From PGYU01 sp964637845 (GTDB taxonomy: Bacteria > Bacteroidota > Ignavibacteria > Kapaibacteriales > UBA2268), in NCBI GenBank assembly GCA_964637845.1, contig CAZWXI010000037.1, forward strand, positions 1 to 27,094: 27,094 nucleotides of DNA. Reading direction: 5' to 3'. The notes beneath the pieces are model-generated. The model was not told the origin of the DNA, ran no database searches, and saw only the letters and a program-made list of their open reading frames with translations. How positions within the stretch are numbered: the stretch's first letter is position 1; every line of letters starts with the position of its first letter. This document shows, one piece after another, positions 23,367 to 27,094 of this stretch. The position numbers were made by a program, and so were the translations under genes.

Positions 23367-24290
23367 CTATTTATACGACGTATGGCTTAATATCAGCACT
23401 CCTAATTTTATCAAATGTGCTTGTTCCGGAAAAGGATTGATTCCTGTATCCGACAGATAATCATACGTAAGCCCTATTCTGAATTCTGCTTTTCCTCGGA
23501 TTGCTATTCCTGTGGCTATACCGAAATTCAGGTCTGCTTTTTGATATTGCTTGAAACGTTCAAAAAAATCATCATTCTCGCTGTAAAAATTGAGGAGCGA
23601 ATATGAACACATGTAATAATTCCAATAGCTGTGGCTTAACTGTTTAGTAAAATTAAAGTTGAAACCAATAGAGCCGATTAGTTGTTCCCAGTTGGGTTTG
23701 GCTTCCAACCAACTCTTAGGGTAACGGTTGTCAAGTCTGATTGTATATAATTCTCCTCTTATGGCAAACAAAGCATTTTCGCTTTCCTGAAACAAGTTAA
23801 GCGGGAATAGATATTTTCCCTGAATACTACCGAAAATCAGCGCACGCTCTTTGCCGTAATGATAGTTGTCAACATCATGCTTGCATCGGTGCATATACGC
23901 TAACTGCCAAAAATTTTTTCCGATTTTTTGAGTATAAACGAATCCTTCTTCCCAGAAAATTGACCTTGGTTTGAAACTAATATCATTGTCGGAATTTGCG
24001 ATAAACTCAATATTTGCTACAAATGATAAACTTGACCTATTGCCCGTGCGGAAAAACTCCACAAAAGTACCGAGTTTTTGGTTCCACGCATGTTCAAAAT
24101 CGCGTTTTATGCCATATCCCGCAAATTCACCGTAGCCACCGAACGAATGTATATATGCAGTACTATCTGCCGGCAAGTTCTCGGCTGTATTAAACAGTGG
24201 GTTGAACACTACAAATCTGTCCGGCATTCTCTGTGCTGAGAGCGGTGCAAAGTGCAGACAAATAAATATCAAACATAAGATAACATGCAT
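23367..24290 (-). CDS. Putative outer-membrane beta-barrel protein, hypothetical
   Basis: The 307 residues start with a signal peptide (MHVILCLIFICLHFAPLSAQ, cleavage likely after SAQ). The mature part alternates hydrophobic and polar residues in aromatic-rich strands (FVEFFRTGNRSSLSFVANIEF, GFNFNFTKQL, FRIGLTYDYLSD). It ends in a strand close to the C-terminus (HLIKLGVLILSHTSYK). This is typical of a 12-16 strand outer-membrane barrel. The segment FWQLAYMHRCKHDVDN with its His-Cys-His cluster recalls DUF1207-type proteins, but I cannot confirm this from memory. No TAnnTTTG box is visible upstream, unlike its neighbours, and no Shine-Dalgarno is present. No function assigned. Confidence 0.6.
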   Translation of the reverse strand: MHVILCLIFICLHFAPLSAQRMPDRFVVFNPLFNTAENLPADSTAYIHSFGGYGEFAGYGIKRDFEHAWNQKLGTFVEFFRTGNRSSLSFVANIEFIANSDNDISFKPRSIFWEEGFVYTQKIGKNFWQLAYMHRCKHDVDNYHYGKERALIFGSIQGKYLFPLNLFQESENALFAIRGELYTIRLDNRYPKSWLEAKPNWEQLIGSIGFNFNFTKQLSHSYWNYYMCSYSLLNFYSENDDFFERFKQYQKADLNFGIATGIAIRGKAEFRIGLTYDYLSDTGINPFPEQAHLIKLGVLILSHTSYK

Positions 24291-24525
24291 TTGTAATAAG
24301 TGTTTTGTACTTTAACATTGCCATAAAGTTGGCATGTAAATATATATATCTAAAAAAATATACGATAAAGTTTAGAATTAATTTTCTTACCCCCATTACA
24401 CCGTCTCGTCCACGGCTTTTGAGCTCTTCGGGCGTAAAGCAAGATAGGTTTTGTGGTAACAAATCAATAATTCTCTAAACACAAAGCATATAGTGAAATT
24501 GTTGAGCAAATTTATATTTGCGCAG
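24291..24525. other. Intergenic region, mostly AT-rich with one GC-richer stretch
   Basis: No gene is supported here. Bases 24390-24450 are clearly more GC-rich than the flanks. Read on the minus strand they give a coding-like string (FTPEELKSRGRDGVMG) that quickly degenerates into AT-rich sequence. It may be a remnant of a mobile or dispersed element; see the finding. Confidence 0.3.
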
Positions 24526-24533
24526 CAAAAAAC

Positions 24534-24560
24534 AAAAAGCACTCATTAAATCAGTGCTTT
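24534..24560 (-). terminator. Rho-independent terminator of rpsT-tRNA-Arg
   Basis: On the minus strand an 8-bp perfect stem (AAAGCACT / AGTGCTTT) has a nine-base loop and is followed by TT-G-TTTTTT. It lies 22 bases after the tRNA 3' end. Confidence 0.8.
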
Positions 24561-24581
24561 AAGCGATTATAGTTTATTTTG

Positions 24582-24655
24582 CACGCCCTAGAGGAGTCGA
24601 ACCTCTAACCTTCTGATCCGTAGTCAGATACTCTATCCAATTGAGCTAAGGGCGC
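24582..24655 (-). tRNA. tRNA-Arg (anticodon ACG)
   Basis: The minus strand forms a complete cloverleaf. Acceptor GCGCCCT pairs with AGGGCGT (first pair G-U), and the discriminator is G. The D arm is GCTC...GAGT. The anticodon arm TCTGA-CTACGGA-TCAGA gives anticodon ACG (inosine-modified A34, reads CGU/C/A). The T arm is AGAGG-TTCGACT-CCTCT. CCA is not encoded. It follows rpsT by only six bases and shares its terminator. Confidence 0.95.
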
Positions 24656-24661
24656 AGAGCA

Positions 24662-24925
24662 TTATTCGAATACTTTTAACTTGCTTACAAATTTCGCTAA
24701 TTTCGATTTTTTGTTTGCGGCATTATTCTTATGTATGATGCCTTTCGCGGCTACCCTGTCCAAAATCTTTGATGCATTTTGTAATTTTACAACCGCATCT
24801 TCGAAAACAGTTGCCTCACGAACGGCTCTGATAGCAAACTTTGCCGCTTTTTTATATTGCCTGTTGTACAATCTCAACTTTCGAGACTGCCTCATTCTTT
24901 TCAATGCTGACTTATGGTGCGCCAT
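24662..24925 (-). CDS. rpsT: 30S ribosomal protein S20
   Basis: The 87-residue, very basic, all-helical protein matches S20: it begins MAHHKSALKRMRQSRKLR and ends NNAANKKSKLAKFVSKL. S20 binds 16S rRNA helices 9 and 44 early in 30S assembly. The chain length (87) equals that of most bacterial S20 proteins. The promoter 37-68 bases upstream is the best full match in the window. The stop TAA is followed after six bases (TGCTCT) by tRNA-Arg, so the primary transcript must be cut at the tRNA 5' end. In E. coli, S20 controls its own translation; I see no clear equivalent here. Confidence 0.97.
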   Translation of the reverse strand: MAHHKSALKRMRQSRKLRLYNRQYKKAAKFAIRAVREATVFEDAVVKLQNASKILDRVAAKGIIHKNNAANKKSKLAKFVSKLKVFE

Positions 24926-24961
24926 TTCAACCTATTTACTATTTACAATTATTTAGAACTA

Positions 24962-24993
24962 CAAAAGTAAAAACGAAAAATGAAATAGACAAA
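24962..24993 (-). promoter_or_regulatory. Promoter of rpsT-tRNA-Arg
   Basis: On the minus strand TTTG (24990-24993) is followed after exactly 20 bases by TACTTTTG (24962-24969). This is a complete Bacteroidota-type promoter, with the box 37 bases before the ATG. Confidence 0.6.
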
Positions 24994-25052
24994 TTTAATC
25001 ATAAAAATTTCTTCTGCCCAATAAATGTTCGTACTATGTGGCATAATATTGC

Positions 25053-25060
25053 TAAATTTG
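25053..25060 (+). promoter_or_regulatory. Candidate -7 box of mgtE
   Basis: TAAATTTG (TAnnTTTG) ends 31 bases before the mgtE ATG. No clear -33 partner. No M-box-like Mg2+ riboswitch could fit, as the leader would be only about 26 bases. Confidence 0.35.
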
Positions 25061-25091
25061 AGTTTTTGCGAAATGTATTCAGAGTGCAAAA

Positions 25092-26447
25092 ATGTTGAAA
25101 GAGTTACTCAAACCTGAAATCAGGGAACTGATAGAAACAAGAAATTGGACTGACCTTAAAATAGTGCTTGCGTCGTGGCCAGCTCCGGAAATAGTCGAAC
25201 TATTTATGGATATTGGTAAACCCGACCGTGTACTGATTTTTCGTGCTTTACCAAGAGAACTCGCCGCTGAAGTATTTTCACACCTCGACGGGCACCAGAA
25301 AGACCAATTTTTGCATGAATTAACCGACCAGGAAACCCGGCAGTTGTTGGCGGATTTGCCCCCTGACGACCGTACTGATTTGCTCGAAGAACTACCTGCA
25401 AAGGTAACTACTCGATTGATGAACTTGCTCAGCCCCGAAGATTTGCTCGAAGCTAGACAGTTGCTTGGCTATCCCGAAGACTCGATTGGACGTAGAATGA
25501 CACCTGATTTCGTAGCCGTACGCTCACATTGGACTATTAAAAAGGCACTTAATCATATACGCAAATTCGGCAAAGACAGCGAAACAATTAACCGAATCTA
25601 TGTAACTGACCGTTCGGGAAAATTACTCGATGATATTAAGCTCAGAAGTATAATTCTTGCCGACGAAAGTAAATTAGTTTCTGATTTGATGGATTATAAT
25701 GTAGTATCGCTATCTGCCTTCGATGACCAGGAAAATGCCGTAAAAATATTGGAAAGATATGACCTTACTGCGCTCCCTGTTGTTGACTCACAAGGCGTAA
25801 TAGTAGGTATAGTGACATTTGATGATATTATGGACATTTCGGAGGAAGAGGTTACCGAGGACTTCCAAAAAATCGGGGGTATCAATCCCGTCGAACAAAG
25901 TTATATATCGGCTGGTGTTTTCAAACTTTGGACAAAACGTGCTCCTTGGCTGATTGCGCTGCTATTTGCAAACTTTTTAACAGCACAGGCAATTGCGAGC
26001 TATCAAGGTGTGCTTGAGCAGATTATTACTTTATCTATTTTTATGCCTATGCTTATCGGTACTGCAGGCAATTCCGGTACGCAATCCGCAACCTTGATTA
26101 TTCGCAGTATCGCAGTCGAGGGGCTGTCGTTTTCACATTTGTTCAAAGTGTTTAATAAAGAAGCTATTGTTGGAGTATTACTTGGCATTACTTTGGGCTT
26201 AATTGCTTTTATACGTGGATTATTTGTCGAAACGAACAGTTTGAATATTGCCATCGTTGTAGGTCTTTCAATGCTCATGATGGTAATTTGGGCAAATATT
26301 GTAGGTAGTATCTTACCTCTGATGATTTCGAAATTTAAGTTAGACCCTGCTGTGATTTCCAGTCCATTTATGACAACCTTTGTTGACTTTACGGGAATTA
26401 TAATCTATTTCAGTGTGGCTATATATATTTTGGGTTTGCAATTATAG
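25092..26447 (+). CDS. mgtE: MgtE-type magnesium transporter
   Basis: The 451-residue channel has the three MgtE parts. An N-terminal helical superhelix (about 1-130) is rich in LPADDRTDLL-like repeats (LADLPPDDRTDLLEELP). A pair of CBS domains (about 135-255) includes the VSDLMDYNVVSLSAFD and LTALPVVDSQGVIVGIV segments. Five transmembrane helices follow from about 280. The pore signatures IGTAGNSGTQSATLIIR and DPAVISSPFMTTFVDFTGIIIYF are present; the DPAV aspartate lines the Mg2+ site. The cytoplasmic domains sense Mg2+ and close the pore when it is abundant. It is divergent from rpsT and followed after 33 bases by the acyl-CoA synthetase gene, so the two may form one operon. Confidence 0.95.
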   Translation: MLKELLKPEIRELIETRNWTDLKIVLASWPAPEIVELFMDIGKPDRVLIFRALPRELAAEVFSHLDGHQKDQFLHELTDQETRQLLADLPPDDRTDLLEELPAKVTTRLMNLLSPEDLLEARQLLGYPEDSIGRRMTPDFVAVRSHWTIKKALNHIRKFGKDSETINRIYVTDRSGKLLDDIKLRSIILADESKLVSDLMDYNVVSLSAFDDQENAVKILERYDLTALPVVDSQGVIVGIVTFDDIMDISEEEVTEDFQKIGGINPVEQSYISAGVFKLWTKRAPWLIALLFANFLTAQAIASYQGVLEQIITLSIFMPMLIGTAGNSGTQSATLIIRSIAVEGLSFSHLFKVFNKEAIVGVLLGITLGLIAFIRGLFVETNSLNIAIVVGLSMLMMVIWANIVGSILPLMISKFKLDPAVISSPFMTTFVDFTGIIIYFSVAIYILGLQL

Positions 26448-26480
26448 GTTTTAAATATTAAATTATAGGAGTCAATTGGC

Positions 26481-27094
26481 ATGAATTATTCAACTATTCC
26501 AGAAATGTTTTACGATGTGTGTCTGAGAAGTCCGCACAATAAAGCAGCTTTTCTTTACAAAACTTCGGGTAAATACAATGAATTGACTTATAGTGAACTG
26601 ATTGTACGTGTGGAAAAACTCGTTTTGGGATTGCTGGAACTGGGTTTACACAAAGGTGATAGGGTAGGACTTGTCTCCGAGAATCGTATTGAGTGGATTT
26701 TGTCTTGTTTTGCCATCAACTTGATTGGAGCGGTTGATGTACCTCTTTTTCCGATTTTATCCGCCAAGCAGGAGGAAGAAATTTTCAACGATTGCGAAGC
26801 ATCTGCTGTGGTTGTCTCGAATAATTTTCAACTAAGCAAGATTTTACAGTTCAAAGAGCGTGTGAACTCTTTGAGGCATATCATCGTGATGAATGATGAA
26901 TACGAATCAAAAGAAGTATTTGTTAAGTCGCTGAAAGAATTAGAAGACAGAGGGGGCAATGTAAAAAATGATACCGAGCGAAGAGAACATATATTTCAAA
27001 AAATCAGAGCAATAAATCCCGATGACTTATTGACACTTATTTACACCAGCGGCACGACGGGTAAACCCAAAGGTGTCATGTTGTCACACACGAA
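26481..27094 (+). CDS. Long-chain acyl-CoA synthetase / AMP-forming ligase, N-terminal part (runs off right edge)
   Basis: The frame is open from ATG 26481 to the window end (204 codons). It begins MNYSTIPEMFYDVCLRSPHN and has the family's early segments (LTYSELIVRVEKLVLGLLELG, KGDRVGLVSENRIEWI). The ATP-binding P-loop TLIYTSGTTGKPKGVMLSH lies at the truncated end. Enzymes of this family activate fatty or other carboxylic acids to acyl-AMP and then acyl-CoA. AGGAG lies 9 bases before the ATG. The position of the P-loop at about residue 187 fits fatty-acid CoA ligases of the FadD/FAA type (about 600 residues). It probably shares a transcript with mgtE. The missing C-terminus prevents a substrate call. 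Confidence 0.87.
   Translation, partial: MNYSTIPEMFYDVCLRSPHNKAAFLYKTSGKYNELTYSELIVRVEKLVLGLLELGLHKGDRVGLVSENRIEWILSCFAINLIGAVDVPLFPILSAKQEEEIFNDCEASAVVVSNNFQLSKILQFKERVNSLRHIIVMNDEYESKEVFVKSLKELEDRGGNVKNDTERREHIFQKIRAINPDDLLTLIYTSGTTGKPKGVMLSHT

Noticed and set aside
24190..24462. 90-codon minus-strand frame overlapping the outer-membrane gene start
   Set aside because: TTG start, no Shine-Dalgarno, overlaps the better-supported signal-peptide gene; only its first part is unusual and is reported as a finding.
24926..25091. Mg2+-sensing riboswitch (M-box or mini-ykkC-like) before mgtE
   Set aside because: The likely transcription start is only about 26 bases before the ATG and no conserved paired elements are visible.

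Overview
The window is AT-rich (I estimate under 40% GC) and looks like a chromosomal segment from the Bacteroidota/Chlorobiota/Ignavibacteria-Kapabacteria side of the FCB group. Three things support this: an N-terminal TonB-dependent receptor fragment, a second putative outer-membrane barrel, and the recurring element TAnnTTTG (the Bacteroidota sigma -7 box) upstream of nearly every transcription unit. The exact genus cannot be named from sequence reading alone.

Region 1 (1-8901, all minus strand). A truncated TonB-dependent receptor lies at the left edge. To its right is a tightly packed eight-gene operon, transcribed leftwards from about 8930: a GT-B-like transferase, an SpsF/NeuA-like cytidylyltransferase, a transketolase split in two subunits, a class III PLP aminotransferase of the glutamate-1-semialdehyde aminomutase family, an SDR oxidoreductase, a short NeuB-type synthase without its SAF domain, and a calcineurin-like phosphoesterase. 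Together these look like a complete make-activate-transfer route for an unusual CMP-activated ulosonic (sialic-like) acid on surface glycans. It is the most interesting part of the window.

Region 2 (9112-14351). tRNA-Pro(CGG) lies on the minus strand, divergent from guaA (GMP synthase). The guaA promoter region carries an 11-bp perfect inverted repeat. Directly after guaA comes one 1147-residue Type IIG-like restriction-modification polypeptide, with an N-terminal PD-(D/E)XK motif and an N6-adenine methylase domain.

Region 3 (14352-17724). A Wzx/MATE-type polysaccharide flippase overlaps a U32-family protein of the TrhP/RlhA type. A small membrane-anchored hypothetical protein runs convergently.

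Region 4 (17725-21583). A four-gene Na+-pumping methylmalonyl-CoA decarboxylase operon (carboxyltransferase, gamma/delta anchor, biotin carrier, beta subunit) has a good promoter and a clear Rho-independent terminator.

Region 5 (21589-24290, minus). A TcmP-like gene is split by a frameshift at an A-run. It is translationally coupled to its usual partner, the three-cysteine DUF5131 (phage Gp37/Gp68-type) protein. A putative outer-membrane protein follows.

Region 6 (24291-27094). rpsT and tRNA-Arg(ACG) lie on the minus strand only 6 bases apart and share one terminator. Divergent from them are mgtE and the start of an acyl-CoA synthetase gene that runs off the right edge.
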